From: Pseudomonas serbica
GTDB taxonomy: Bacteria > Pseudomonadota > Gammaproteobacteria > Pseudomonadales > Pseudomonadaceae
DNA length: 64,000 nt
NCBI RefSeq assembly: GCF_028823535.1
Contig: NZ_JAQIYM010000020.1
Location: 1 to 64,000 of the forward strand
Direction: 5' to 3'
This document shows positions 25,997-36,107 of the stretch, one piece after another. The notes beneath the pieces are model-generated. The model was not told the origin of the DNA. It saw nothing but the letters and a program-made list of their open reading frames with translations, and did no database searches. Position numbers and translations under genes: made by a program. Every line of letters starts with the position of its first letter. Positions within the stretch are counted from its first letter, which is position 1.

Positions 25997-26025
25997 AAAA
26001 TAGCCGGGCGTTGGTGGCAAGTCAA
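25997..26025 (-). promoter_or_regulatory. sigma-70 promoter for the deaminase leader
   Basis: On the minus strand, TTGACT (26025-26020), a 17-base spacer and TATTTT (26002-25997). The start point would fall about 7 bases on, at or next to the leader-peptide ATG at 25990. Confidence 0.65.
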
Positions 26026-26100
26026 TGGTTCGAATCCGCGATAGCCATCGCGAGCCAATCTCGTACACATTTGATCTCGGTCGAATGCGAGCAATGCACT

Positions 26101-27249
26101 TTACTTCAATCCGACCCTGTACAACCCTCCATCCGCCTCATCGGTCAAGACATACAAATACCCATCCGGCCCCTGCCGCACATCGCGGATACGCTTGTCG
26201 AGTTCGCCCAGCAAGCGTTCTTCATGAACCACCTTGTCGCCGTCGAATTTCAGCCGAATCAGCTCCCGGGTGACCAGCGCGCCAATGAACGCGTTGTGTT
26301 GCCAGGCCTTGAAGCGATCACCGTCGTAGAATGCCAGGCCGCTCAAACCAGGGGACTTCTCCCAGACATGGTGCGGCCCGACGGTGCCTTCGGCGGTCTT
26401 GCCGTTGGCTTCCGGGATCGGCTGGCCCGAGTAATTGATGCCGTGGGTGGCCAACGGCCAACCGTAGTTCTTGCCGCGTTCGATGATGTTGACCTCATCA
26501 CCGCCCTGTGGCCCGTGTTCGTTTTCCCAGAGCGTGCCGGTCCAGGGGTTGAGCGCCGCGCCTTGCGGGTTACGCACGCCGAAGGCCCATATTTCCGGGC
26601 GCACGCCGGCCTGCCCGACGAAGGGGTTGTCGTCGGGCACCTTGCCGTCCGGGTAGATCCTGACGACCTTGCCCTGCAACTTGTCGAGGTCCTGGGCAGT
26701 GGGCCGGTCGTTGTTTTCCCCCAGGGTTACGAACAGATAGCCGTCGCGGTCGAAGACAAGCCGCGATCCAAAATGGTTGCCGACCGAGAGTTTGGGCTCC
26801 TGGCGGAAAATCACCCGGAAATCCTTCAGCGTCGTCAGGTCCTCGGACAGCCGCCCGCGACCGACCGCGGTACCGGCCTTGCCACCCTGACCACCACCTT
26901 CGGCATACGACAGGTAGATCAACCGGTCTTGCCTGAAGTCGGGTGACAGTGCCACATCCAGCAAGCCGCCCTGCCCCTTGGACCAGACCTTGGGCACGCC
27001 GTTGAGCGGCGCAGACAATTTGCCTTCGGCCGTTACCACCCGCAGGTTGCCCGGGCGCTCAGTGACCAACATTCCATGGCTGTCCGGTAGAAAAGCCAAT
27101 GCCCAGGGGTGCTCCAGTCCTGTGGCGATCGGCTTGACCTCAAGGGTGCCCTGTTCGCTTTGCATATCCTGAGTCGCCGCCAGGGCTGGGGCGCTGAAGG
27201 CTAACAAGGTGCTGGCACAGAAAGCGGCCAGGAGGGTTTTATGCAACAT
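26101..27249 (-). CDS. PQQ-dependent aldose sugar dehydrogenase (YliI-like)
   Basis: A 382-residue periplasmic six-bladed beta-propeller enzyme. A signal peptide (1-24, ALAAT) is followed by the glucose/sorbosone dehydrogenase fold. Family segments are LEHPWALAFLPD, LLVTERPGNLR-like, GQGGLLDVALSPDF, NHFGSRLVFDRDGYLF, WAFGVRNPQGAALNPWTG and NEHGPQGGDEVN. It oxidises aldoses using PQQ, probably passing electrons to the respiratory chain. A membrane anchor is absent, which separates it from the large Gcd glucose dehydrogenase. The small secreted-protein gene at 27295 lies 45 bases upstream on the same strand and may be co-transcribed. Confidence 0.9.
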   Translation of the reverse strand: MLHKTLLAAFCASTLLAFSAPALAATQDMQSEQGTLEVKPIATGLEHPWALAFLPDSHGMLVTERPGNLRVVTAEGKLSAPLNGVPKVWSKGQGGLLDVALSPDFRQDRLIYLSYAEGGGQGGKAGTAVGRGRLSEDLTTLKDFRVIFRQEPKLSVGNHFGSRLVFDRDGYLFVTLGENNDRPTAQDLDKLQGKVVRIYPDGKVPDDNPFVGQAGVRPEIWAFGVRNPQGAALNPWTGTLWENEHGPQGGDEVNIIERGKNYGWPLATHGINYSGQPIPEANGKTAEGTVGPHHVWEKSPGLSGLAFYDGDRFKAWQHNAFIGALVTRELIRLKFDGDKVVHEERLLGELDKRIRDVRQGPDGYLYVLTDEADGGLYRVGLK

Positions 27250-27274
27250 GCACGATTCCTTTTGTCATGGGATA

Positions 27275-27299
27275 CAGGACAGTTGTCCTGAAATTCAGG
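27275..27299. other. two overlapping palindromes between the small secreted-protein gene and the PQQ enzyme gene
   Basis: CAGGAC-AGTT-GTCCTG and CCTGAA-A-TTCAGG share four bases; the second includes the stop codon of the upstream small gene. It may be a weak terminator or an operator for the dehydrogenase gene. Confidence 0.35.
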
Positions 27300-27621
27300 G
27301 ACTGCGCGGCGCTGGATTAGGGATGAACTTCGGCGCGCTGGCGGGGGCCGAGCCCTGTGGATAGCGATTGCCTATGCCGCCATTGTCGAGGGTGGGCGTG
27401 CGTGGTACCGGCACAGTGTTCGGTCCGCGAATGGCCGGGGCACTGGGCTGCGTACCCTGCATGCTGTTCGGATTGGCACGGCGGATCGGGCTGTTGTAGG
27501 GGTTGTTGTTGGTGCTGCCCGGAAGGTTTTGCGCCACTTGCAACGCGATGCCTGCCTGGGCCGCATGACCGAGTACGCCGCCCAATGCCAGCACGAAAAG
27601 GCCAGTTACGTATCGGTTCAT
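27295..27621 (-). CDS. small secreted Pro/Asn-rich protein, unknown function
   Basis: A 108-residue protein with a clear signal peptide (about 1-23, HAAQAG). The mature part is low-complexity and probably disordered, rich in Asn, Pro, Arg and Ser (NLPGSTNNNPYNSPIRR, PVPRTPTLDNGG, FIPNPAPRSP). No catalytic motif or known domain is visible. The ATG at 27621 is chosen because the hydrophobic signal begins there and GAGAGGCTTGCCC lies just upstream. It precedes the PQQ dehydrogenase gene on the same strand and is divergent from Ku. Confidence 0.6.
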   Translation of the reverse strand: MNRYVTGLFVLALGGVLGHAAQAGIALQVAQNLPGSTNNNPYNSPIRRANPNSMQGTQPSAPAIRGPNTVPVPRTPTLDNGGIGNRYPQGSAPASAPKFIPNPAPRSP

Positions 27622-27818
27622 GGGCAAGCCTCTCGACGTGTGCGTGATGAATAGAGTCTTCGATAGCACGCTACGCCTGAGGTTCGGATTTGTTAACCCA
27701 AACCTTCCACGCAAGATGTAACACGAAGTTGAAGCACGGCCAGGACCGGACCGCAGGCCGCTGAAACTTTTGCGCGAGGTCCAAGGTCACCTGAACATCA
27801 CTTTCGGGGAAGACCACC

Positions 27819-28679
27819 ATGGCACGGGCAATCTGGAAAGGCGCGATCAGTTTCGGGCTGGTGCATATTCCCGTGGCGCTGGTCTCGGCGACGTCCTCCC
27901 AAGGGGTGGATTTCGACTGGCTGGACAGCCGCAGCATGGACCCGGTGGGTTATAAGCGCGTCAACAAGGTGACCGGCAAGGAAGTCACCAAAGAGCACAT
28001 CGTCAAAGGTGTGCAGTATGAAAAAGGTCGCTATGTGGTGCTCAGTGAAGAAGAGATCCGCTCGGCCCATCCCCTGTCGACCCAGACCATCGATATCTTC
28101 GCCTTTGTCGACAGCGAGCAGATCCCGCTGCAGAACATCGACACGCCCTACTACCTGGCGCCGGATAAACGCGGTGGCAAGGTCTATGCCCTGTTGCGCG
28201 AAACCCTGACCAAGACCCACAAAGTTGCGCTGGCCCGCGTGGTGCTGCACACCCGCCAGTACCTGGCGGCCGTGATGCCGCTGGAGTCGGCCATGGTCCT
28301 TGTAAAACTGCGCTGGCCGGCGGAGGTCCGCAGCCTGGACGAACTGGCACTGGGCCCCGACGTGACCAAGGCCGAGCTGTCCAAGGGCGAACTGGACATG
28401 GCCAAGCGCCTGGTGCAGGACATGAGTGTCGATTGGTCGCCGGACGATTACCGGGACGAATTCGAAGACAAGATCATGGCCCTGGTGGACAAGAAAGCCC
28501 ATGAAGGCAAGATCGAGGATGTTGAAACGGCCACGGGTGAAGAGGAGCGCAAGACTGCTGATGTTATTGATTTGACCGAGTTGCTCAAACGTAGTTTGGG
28601 GGGCAAGGCGGCGACCAAGGCGCCTGCCAAGCCTAAGTCGACGACCAAACCGGCCGCGAGGAAGAAAGTCAGCAAGTGA
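27819..28679 (+). CDS. ku: Ku, non-homologous end-joining DNA-end binding protein
   Basis: A 286-residue bacterial Ku. The conserved start is ARAIWKGAISFGLVHIPV. The ring-forming core has DWLDSRSMDPVGYKRVNKVTG and DTPYYLAPDKRGGKVYALLRE, with the partner-binding C-terminal region after about residue 210. The last 30 residues are a Lys/Ala/Pro tail that usually binds DNA non-specifically. Ku homodimers hold broken ends and recruit the ligase LigD. No ligD lies in this window, although many pseudomonads carry the pair in separate places. The gene is monocistronic here. Confidence 0.95.
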   Translation: MARAIWKGAISFGLVHIPVALVSATSSQGVDFDWLDSRSMDPVGYKRVNKVTGKEVTKEHIVKGVQYEKGRYVVLSEEEIRSAHPLSTQTIDIFAFVDSEQIPLQNIDTPYYLAPDKRGGKVYALLRETLTKTHKVALARVVLHTRQYLAAVMPLESAMVLVKLRWPAEVRSLDELALGPDVTKAELSKGELDMAKRLVQDMSVDWSPDDYRDEFEDKIMALVDKKAHEGKIEDVETATGEEERKTADVIDLTELLKRSLGGKAATKAPAKPKSTTKPAARKKVSK

Positions 28680-28701
28680 TGGGTTGAATGCTCAGACCCC
28701 A

Positions 28702-28763
28702 TCGCTGGCACCTACAGGTTTGTGACGATCGCAAGTCCCGTAGGAACTGGCTTGCCAGCGAAG
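28702..28763. repeat. degenerate REP-like inverted repeat
   Basis: TCGCTGGCACCTACAG faces CGTAGGAACTGGCTTGCCAGCGA between the convergent ku and lpxO genes. It belongs to the same TGTAGGAGCTGGC family as the clean pair at 61476-61564, but is worn. Confidence 0.55.
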
Positions 28764-28769
28764 GCGTAC

Positions 28770-29681
28770 TCAGACCAGGACAAAAATCGCCAGCAACCCA
28801 CCAAAAAACGCCCACTTCTGCAGGTAATACAGCTTGCGATTGCGCTTTTTCAGCGCCTTGCCGTGCAGGCGAACCTTGTAGATCCTGCCGAACAGCCGGT
28901 TGATGCCCCCGGTCCTGTCGCCCGCCTCGTTCGGCGCACCGGCAGCCGACATCACGTTGCGGCTGAACCAGCTATTGAACGCGGCCGCCCAGCGGTATTT
29001 CATCGGGCGCTCGACATCGCAGAACAGGATGATGCGATTCTGCTCGGTGGTGTTTTGCGCGTAATGAATGAATGTCTCGTCGAATATCACCGCTTCACCA
29101 TCGCGCCAGTGATAGTTCTCGCCATCGACGTTGATGTAGCAACCGGCGTCATTGGGCGTTTCCAGGCCCAGGTGGTACCGGTAGGAACCGGCATACGGAT
29201 CGCGATGGCGAACCAGTTTCGAGCCCGGCGGCAGCTCGGCAAACATCGCCGCCTTGATCGAGCCGATACCCTGCACCAGTTCGGTGGTGCGCGGGCAGAG
29301 TTTCATGGCCGAGGGGTGACTGTCGCCGTACCACTTCAGGTAAAAACGCTTCCAGCCGGTCTTGAAGAAGGAGTTGAAGCCGACGTCGTCGTAATCGTTG
29401 GAGCGCTTGATCTCCCCCGCTTTCAGCAGGTTCTGGCCTTCGGCGCGAATTTCTGCCCAGTGGGTCTGCAGCGGCGTCAGGTCGGGAAAGTCCGCCGGGT
29501 TGAGAAACGGCTTGTTGGGGATCTTCGAGAACAGATAAAGGAAGCAATTGATCGGCGCCAGGAACGTCGAGTGGTCGCTCAGTTGGCGCGCCAGCTTGTG
29601 GCGTACGCGACCGCGCAGGTGGACATAGGCGATGGAGACTACATAGACAGCAGCAATGATGAGTTTCACGGAAATCGTCAC
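28770..29681 (-). CDS. lpxO: lipid A hydroxylase LpxO
   Basis: A 303-residue Fe(II)/2-oxoglutarate dioxygenase of the aspartyl/asparaginyl beta-hydroxylase type, with a membrane segment at about residues 5-20 and a hydrophobic C terminus (WAFFGGLLAIFVLV). Iron and co-substrate residues lie in LVRHRDPYAGSYRYHLGL and in ETFIHYAQNTTEQNRIILFCD. It adds a 2-hydroxyl to secondary acyl chains of lipid A at the inner membrane. The ATG at 29681 is the first in frame. It is divergent from the ybiT gene across a 479-base gap with several dyads. Confidence 0.9.
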   Translation of the reverse strand: MTISVKLIIAAVYVVSIAYVHLRGRVRHKLARQLSDHSTFLAPINCFLYLFSKIPNKPFLNPADFPDLTPLQTHWAEIRAEGQNLLKAGEIKRSNDYDDVGFNSFFKTGWKRFYLKWYGDSHPSAMKLCPRTTELVQGIGSIKAAMFAELPPGSKLVRHRDPYAGSYRYHLGLETPNDAGCYINVDGENYHWRDGEAVIFDETFIHYAQNTTEQNRIILFCDVERPMKYRWAAAFNSWFSRNVMSAAGAPNEAGDRTGGINRLFGRIYKVRLHGKALKKRNRKLYYLQKWAFFGGLLAIFVLV

Positions 29682-30160
29682 ACGTCAGAGGTGAACAAAC
29701 TGCGCCCCTGGCACTAACGGCCTGTGGAGCTTGTGCAGCGTCTGAAAACCAGTCAGCGGGCCGGGTGACCCGTCCTTGAGCCGATGCCAACGTTTGGCAT
29801 CAAATGAAAGACGGCATTTTAGCCATCGTCTTTAATCAATTGTTAGCCTGCAAATGTGAAAATCTGTCCGTTGATGCAGACAATGCGTCGGTGCGGCCTT
29901 ATTGCCCTATCGTTTAAAGAGCCAGACCAGTACAATCGCCGCCAAACTTTACGCGCCCCCCTTGGTTGATGACGGGATGATCCCGGCCTCAGCGCACGTC
30001 GACTCGGGCCAAGCGCTCCACATGCTGCTGTCCACTTATTGCCAGATGGATCTTCCGCTTCTGACCGGGATGCATTTCCCGTGATCCGAATGACGGAAAC
30101 GGGTACTGATTCGGTACTGCCGCAACCCTAGCTACTCTGAATGCTTCGCAGGAAAAACCT
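29682..30160. other. long divergent intergenic region, lpxO/ybiT
   Basis: No convincing gene was found in these 479 bases. Visible structure near lpxO: a perfect dyad GATGCCAA-CGT-TTGGCATC (29783-29801) and AAAGACG facing CGTCTTT (29807-29833). Near ybiT there is a direct repeat, entered separately. These are probably promoter and operator sequences. Confidence 0.45.
30102..30119 (+). promoter_or_regulatory. direct repeat GGTACTG spaced one helical turn, upstream of ybiT
   Basis: GGTACTG occurs at 30102-30108 and again at 30113-30119, an 11-base period, 42 bases before the ybiT start. It is a possible activator or repressor site. Confidence 0.35.
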
Positions 30161-31747
<1,587 letters not shown>

Positions 31748-31785
31748 AAACTGCTATTAGTTTTTAGCTGCAAGCTGCAACTTAA

Positions 31786-31813
31786 AGCCCTGTCCTTTGT
31801 GACGGGGCTTTTT
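31786..31813 (+). terminator. intrinsic terminator after ybiT
   Basis: AGCCCTGTC pairs with GACGGGGCT (one G-T pair) around CTTTGT-like loop bases, followed directly by TTTT, 38 bases after the ybiT stop. Confidence 0.85.
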
Positions 31814-31848
31814 GCATTCCGGCTCATGATTTTCTGTGGTGTCGAGAC

Positions 31849-31915
31849 CATCGCGAGCAGGCTCGCTCCCACATTTGGAACGCTTTCCCCTGTGGGAGCG
31901 AGCCTGCTCGCGATG
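31849..31915. repeat. REP inverted pair
   Basis: A perfect 25-base inverted pair (CATCGCGAGCAGGCTCGCTC and its complement) separated by 17 bases, between ybiT and the MFS gene. Confidence 0.88.
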
Positions 31916-32026
31916 AGGCCTTCAGGAACGAAGAGAATATCCATGCAAATTAGTTAGCCTGCTTCCTTTTATCCCACGGCCACGCCATCATGAAGCTCTC
32001 CCACCGCTGCCCGCGAACGAGCCCCC

Positions 32027-33214
32027 ATGTCTGCGCAAGAACAGCCACCGCAAAGCTCCATGGCGATCACCTTGCAGATCGTTTCCATCGTTTTCTATAC
32101 CTTCGTCGCCTTCCTCTGCATCGGCCTGCCGATTGCGGTGCTGCCGGGGTATGTCCATGAACAATTGGGGTTCAGCGCCGTTGTCGCCGGGCTGACCATT
32201 GGCTCGCAATATCTGGCCACCCTCCTCAGCCGGCCCATGGCCGGGCGCATGTCCGACAACATCGGCACCAAGCGCGCAATCATCTATGGCCTGGCGGGGA
32301 TCGTCTTGAGCGGCGGGCTGACCTTGTTGTCGACCTTGCTGCAAGGCTTCCCATTGATCAGCCTGCTGGTCCTGATCGCCGGACGCTTGTTGTTGGGCAT
32401 CGCCCAAGGGCTGATCGGAGTCGGCACCATCAGTTGGTGCATGGGCCAGGTAGGCGCCGAACACACCGCGCGCTCGATCTCATGGAACGGCATCGCCTCT
32501 TATGGCGCGATTGCCATCGGGGCGCCACTGGGGGTGGTGATGGTCGGTCAACTGGGGTTTGCCAGCCTGGGTATCGCCCTGTCGGCGCTGGCGCTGTTGG
32601 CTTTGCTGCTGATTCGCAACAAACCGTCGGTGCCGGTGGTGCGCGGTGAGCGACTGCCGTTCTGGGCGGTGTTCGGGCGGATCGCACCCTTCGGTGCCAG
32701 CCTGAGCCTGGCTTCGATCGGCTACGGCACCCTCACCACCTTCATCACGCTTTATTACGTCAATCGTGGCTGGAGCGGCGCTGCGTATTGCCTGACGGTG
32801 TTCGGGATGTGCTTCATCCTGGCCCGATTGCTGTTCATTTCCAGCATCAGCCGTTTTGGCGGTTTCACTTGCGCCGTTGCCTGCATGTCCATCGAAACCA
32901 TTGGCCTGGTGCTGTTGTGGTTGGCGCCTTCGACCGGTTATGCCTTGATCGGTGCCGGCCTGACCGGTTTCGGTTTGTCGCTGGTGTATCCAGCCCTGGG
33001 CGTCGAGGCGATCAAGCAGGTGCCCAATTCCAGTCGCGGCGCGGGCCTGAGCGCTTATGCGGTGTTTTTTGACCTGGCGCTGGCAATCGCCGGTCCATTG
33101 ATGGGCGCGGTGGCGTTGAACCTGGGGTACGCGTGGATCTTCTTCAGTGCGGCGTTGTTGTCGGTGTGTGCGCTGGGCCTGACACTGCTTCTCAAACACC
33201 GCGCAATGACCTGA
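32027..33214 (+). CDS. MFS transporter, YhhS/YfcJ family
   Basis: A 395-residue inner-membrane transporter with about 12 membrane segments. The sequence around GLPIAVLPGYVHEQLGFSA, QYLATLLSRPMAGRMSDN, SWNGIASYGAIAIGAPLGV and FSLVYPALGVEAIKQVP matches the YhhS/YfcJ group of drug- or arabinose-efflux-like proteins. The conserved inter-TM2/3 loop is GRMSDNIGTKR. It is not part of an operon and its substrate cannot be inferred. The ATG at 32027 is chosen as the first in frame before the amphipathic N terminus; a later Met at residue 12 is possible. Confidence 0.87.
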   Translation: MSAQEQPPQSSMAITLQIVSIVFYTFVAFLCIGLPIAVLPGYVHEQLGFSAVVAGLTIGSQYLATLLSRPMAGRMSDNIGTKRAIIYGLAGIVLSGGLTLLSTLLQGFPLISLLVLIAGRLLLGIAQGLIGVGTISWCMGQVGAEHTARSISWNGIASYGAIAIGAPLGVVMVGQLGFASLGIALSALALLALLLIRNKPSVPVVRGERLPFWAVFGRIAPFGASLSLASIGYGTLTTFITLYYVNRGWSGAAYCLTVFGMCFILARLLFISSISRFGGFTCAVACMSIETIGLVLLWLAPSTGYALIGAGLTGFGLSLVYPALGVEAIKQVPNSSRGAGLSAYAVFFDLALAIAGPLMGAVALNLGYAWIFFSAALLSVCALGLTLLLKHRAMT

Positions 33215-33238
33215 CTCCTACAGGGCTGGGTGCGATGT

Positions 33239-34276
33239 TCATTGATCGGCGGTCTGCATCCCAGCGCGCGTGGGCTTGCCCAAGGTACGAGAGAAGAAGC
33301 GCCCGGCTTCGGCGATCAAGTTACGATGAATATCGGCGCGATCGACCCCCTCGGCATCGGTGCACAGGGCCGGCGTGATGACGATCTGTTCGTCATTGCA
33401 CGGTGCCATGAATACGAAGTGCCCGGCCCCGGCGAGCAGCTTGAAGTCGGGGGCGACGGGCAGCTTGCGCGCAAGGGCCGATGCATTCTTGTCGGGGGCC
33501 ACCAGCTTGTCGCCATCGCCGCTGTAAAGCAGGACCGGAACATGCACATCGGCCAGGGTATGACGGCCAAACTTCAGGCTCAGCGGCGCCATCAGCAGCA
33601 ATGCATGGACCCGCGGGTCGGCCACCGGTTGCAAATCATCGCGGTCGACGATCAGTTCACCCTGGGTATTGCAGGCATCATGGTCGTCGGGACGTTCCTG
33701 GCAATAACGGCGCAAACGGTCCAGGTCCGGGGTCGCGCCAGACAGTATCAACGCTGTCTCGCCCCCTGCCGAATAACCGATGACCCCAACCTGTTCGGCG
33801 TTGACGAAGGGTGCGAGCATGGGATCGCCCAGCGTCGCGGTAATGGCTTCGGAAATCTGGATCGGTCGTCCGTAAAGATTGCTCAAGGTACCCAGACGGC
33901 TGTGGTCCCTGGAGTTGTCACCCGGATGAATCACCGCCACCACCACAAACCCCTTGCGAGCCAGCGACGTGGCCAGGTCGTGCAGGGCCAGCGGAGTGCC
34001 GGTGTTGCCATGGGACAGCATCAACATCGGAAAGCGGCCGATGGCCACTTTGGTGTCTTCCCCAGCTTCGACGCTGTAGCCCTCAAGCGTGCTGGAGTGT
34101 TCCTTTGCGCTCGAGGGATAGAAGGCAATGGCGCGCATCGGTTGCAGATCGAGCGGATCGAGAAAGCTCATTTCATGAAAGCCGACGCTCCAATGCGGAT
34201 GCGGCGCAGGCGCGGCGTGCACTGAATTCAGGCTGGCGAGCAGACAGATCAGCAATGCTGCACAAAGACGCACCAT
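33239..34276 (-). CDS. secreted alpha/beta hydrolase (dienelactone hydrolase-like)
   Basis: A 345-residue protein with a signal peptide (about 1-22, SVHAAP). It has an alpha/beta hydrolase core: the oxyanion segment LMLSHGNTGTP, the nucleophile elbow GYSAGG, an Asp in LLYSGDGDKLVAPD and a late His in GAGHFVFMAP. Four cysteines in the insert region may form disulfides. It resembles predicted dienelactone hydrolases of the platelet-activating-factor acetylhydrolase type. The ATG at 34276 is preferred over the GTG at 34288 because AAGGTGGGG lies just upstream of it. Substrate unknown. Confidence 0.75.
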   Translation of the reverse strand: MVRLCAALLICLLASLNSVHAAPAPHPHWSVGFHEMSFLDPLDLQPMRAIAFYPSSAKEHSSTLEGYSVEAGEDTKVAIGRFPMLMLSHGNTGTPLALHDLATSLARKGFVVVAVIHPGDNSRDHSRLGTLSNLYGRPIQISEAITATLGDPMLAPFVNAEQVGVIGYSAGGETALILSGATPDLDRLRRYCQERPDDHDACNTQGELIVDRDDLQPVADPRVHALLLMAPLSLKFGRHTLADVHVPVLLYSGDGDKLVAPDKNASALARKLPVAPDFKLLAGAGHFVFMAPCNDEQIVITPALCTDAEGVDRADIHRNLIAEAGRFFSRTLGKPTRAGMQTADQ

Positions 34277-34370
34277 GGGATGCCCCACCTTGCTACCGGA
34301 ACGGAGACGTTAAGCCTCGACTGCATAACTCAGGCCAGAATTGCAACAGCAGCTTGCAACAGACAGAAAC

Positions 34371-34418
34371 AAAAAACTCTGTATCTATCACTTGCGTGAT
34401 CAGAATACAGAGTTTTTT
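34371..34418 (-). terminator. strong bidirectional terminator after azoR
   Basis: AAAAAACTCTGTAT pairs perfectly with ATACAGAGTTTTTT. The 20-base loop contains a second small hairpin ATCAC-TTGC-GTGAT. It lies 40 bases beyond the azoR stop on the minus strand and upstream of the hydrolase gene. Confidence 0.88.
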
Positions 34419-34457
34419 GGGAATTGCCTGCAGCGCTGGCGGGTCTTTATGCAGGCC

Positions 34458-35069
34458 TTACGCGGCGGCGAACAGTTGCTCGCTGATTTGCGCCTGGGCA
34501 TCGCTCATGGCTTTGCCGCGTACTTCATCACCGTAGGCAAGACCGTGGGCGCGAACGAATTCGATGTCGGTGATGCCAATGAAACCGAACAGCACCTTCA
34601 AGTAATCCTCGTGGGCCACACCAGTTGCCTGACCGGCATGCAGGCCACCGGAAGTCGAGACGATTACAACTTTCTTGCCGCCGCACAGGCCTTCAGGGCC
34701 GGCTTCGGTGTAGCGGAATGTCTGGCCGGCAACGGCGATGCGGTCGATCCAGGCTTTCAATTGGGTCGGGATAGTGAAGTTGTACATGGGCGCGGCAATG
34801 ACCACGGCATCGGCGGCGAGGAACTCAGCCAGGGTCGATGCGCTCAGCTCGGCTTCGTGCTGTTGGGCGGCGTCGCGCAGCTCAGCGGTGGTTCCAGCTG
34901 CAACCAGAGTCGTCGAGGAAAAGTGGCTGATGGCGTCGGCAGCCAGGTCGCGGTAAGTCACCACGGCGGACGGCTCAGCGGCTTGCCAGGCTTTGACGAC
35001 TTCGCCGCTCAACAGACGGGAAGCCGAGTTGTCACCAAGAATGCTCGAATCGATATGCAGCAGTTTCAT
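34458..35069 (-). CDS. azoR: FMN-dependent NADH-azoreductase
   Basis: A 203-residue flavodoxin-like quinone/azo reductase. The FMN phosphate loop is HIDSSILGDNSASR at the N terminus. The PMYNFTIPTQLKAWIDRI segment and VVIVSTSGGLH are diagnostic of AzoR. It reduces quinones and azo bonds by two-electron steps using NADH and acts in the cytoplasm as a dimer. It is divergent from a LysR-type gene 129 bases away, which is the likely regulator, and is followed by a strong terminator. Confidence 0.92.
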   Translation of the reverse strand: MKLLHIDSSILGDNSASRLLSGEVVKAWQAAEPSAVVTYRDLAADAISHFSSTTLVAAGTTAELRDAAQQHEAELSASTLAEFLAADAVVIAAPMYNFTIPTQLKAWIDRIAVAGQTFRYTEAGPEGLCGGKKVVIVSTSGGLHAGQATGVAHEDYLKVLFGFIGITDIEFVRAHGLAYGDEVRGKAMSDAQAQISEQLFAAA

Positions 35070-35198
35070 GTGGGAACTCCAAGTGAGGATCGCCAGAAGC
35101 GATCTGATGGAAACAATCCTACAGACGAAACCAATAGCTGATTAGTCTGCAACAATGCGATAGTTTGTCCCACTGATGGAACGATTGAGGGCACACCC

Positions 35199-36107
35199 AT
35201 GCAAGACCTGAACGACCTCTATTACTTCGCCAAAGTCGTGGAGGCCGGTGGCTTCGCGGCCGCCGGGCGTTTGCTGGGGATTCCCAAGTCGCGACTGTCA
35301 CGGCGCATTGCCGAGCTTGAAGAGCGCCTCGGCGCACGGCTCCTGCAACGCACCACGCGCCAGCTGAAACTCACCGCCGTCGGCGAACGTTATCTGCGCC
35401 ACTGCCAGGCCATGTTGCTGGAAGCGGAAATGGCTGACGAAGCCGTGGCCAGCATGTCCAGCGAGCCTCGGGGGCGTTTGCGGGTTTCTTCCCCGGTCGG
35501 CCTGGCCCATGAAATGCTGCCGGGGGTGATCAGCAACTTCCTGGAGAAGTACCCGCAAGTACAGCTGGAGGTGATGCTGGTCAATCGCCGCGTCGACCTG
35601 GTGACCGAAGGCGTGGACGTCGCCTTGCGCGTACGCGAGCCGGGCGATGAAGACCCGCTGCTGGTGACCCGCCGTCTGCGTCAGGCGCAAATGCTCATGG
35701 TCGCCAGCCCCGCGTTCCTCCAGGGACTGGACATCAATCACCCCGATGACCTGAAAAACCTGCCCGTACTCGGCGCCCTCGAACCCGATCGCCTGGTGCA
35801 CATTGGCCTGGTCGATCGCCAGGGCAAGAAACACGAACTGGCCCTTGAAGCACGACTGGGTATCGACGACTTCATCGTGCGCAAGACCTGCACCCTCGCC
35901 GGCCAGGGTTTTACCATGTTGCCTATGATGTATTGCGAGCAGGAACTGGCCAACGGCTCACTGGTACAGTTACTGCCCGAATGGACGTTGCCCGGGGGCT
36001 GGCTGCAGGCCGTCTACCCCCATCGACGCGGGGTGATGCCGGCCGTGCGCGCCTGGCTCGACCATCTGATCGAAACATTCAATGCCTGTGGGGATCGATT
36101 GATATGA
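35199..36107 (+). CDS. LysR-family transcriptional regulator
   Basis: A 302-residue regulator. The N-terminal winged helix-turn-helix has DLYYFAKVVEAGGFAAAGRLLGIPKSRLSRRIAELEERLG. It is followed by a linker helix and a periplasmic-binding-like effector domain (residues 90-295). The sequence resembles the group that controls neighbouring quinone reductase or azoreductase genes. Divergence from azoR supports that target; this is inference. Its stop overlaps the start of the downstream small gene (ATGA). Confidence 0.9.
   Translation: MQDLNDLYYFAKVVEAGGFAAAGRLLGIPKSRLSRRIAELEERLGARLLQRTTRQLKLTAVGERYLRHCQAMLLEAEMADEAVASMSSEPRGRLRVSSPVGLAHEMLPGVISNFLEKYPQVQLEVMLVNRRVDLVTEGVDVALRVREPGDEDPLLVTRRLRQAQMLMVASPAFLQGLDINHPDDLKNLPVLGALEPDRLVHIGLVDRQGKKHELALEARLGIDDFIVRKTCTLAGQGFTMLPMMYCEQELANGSLVQLLPEWTLPGGWLQAVYPHRRGVMPAVRAWLDHLIETFNACGDRLI

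Noticed and set aside
26024..26050. tRNA T-arm-like GGTTCGAATCC
   Set aside because: No matching acceptor, D or anticodon arms; the flanking stem does not pair, and it overlaps the leader promoter.
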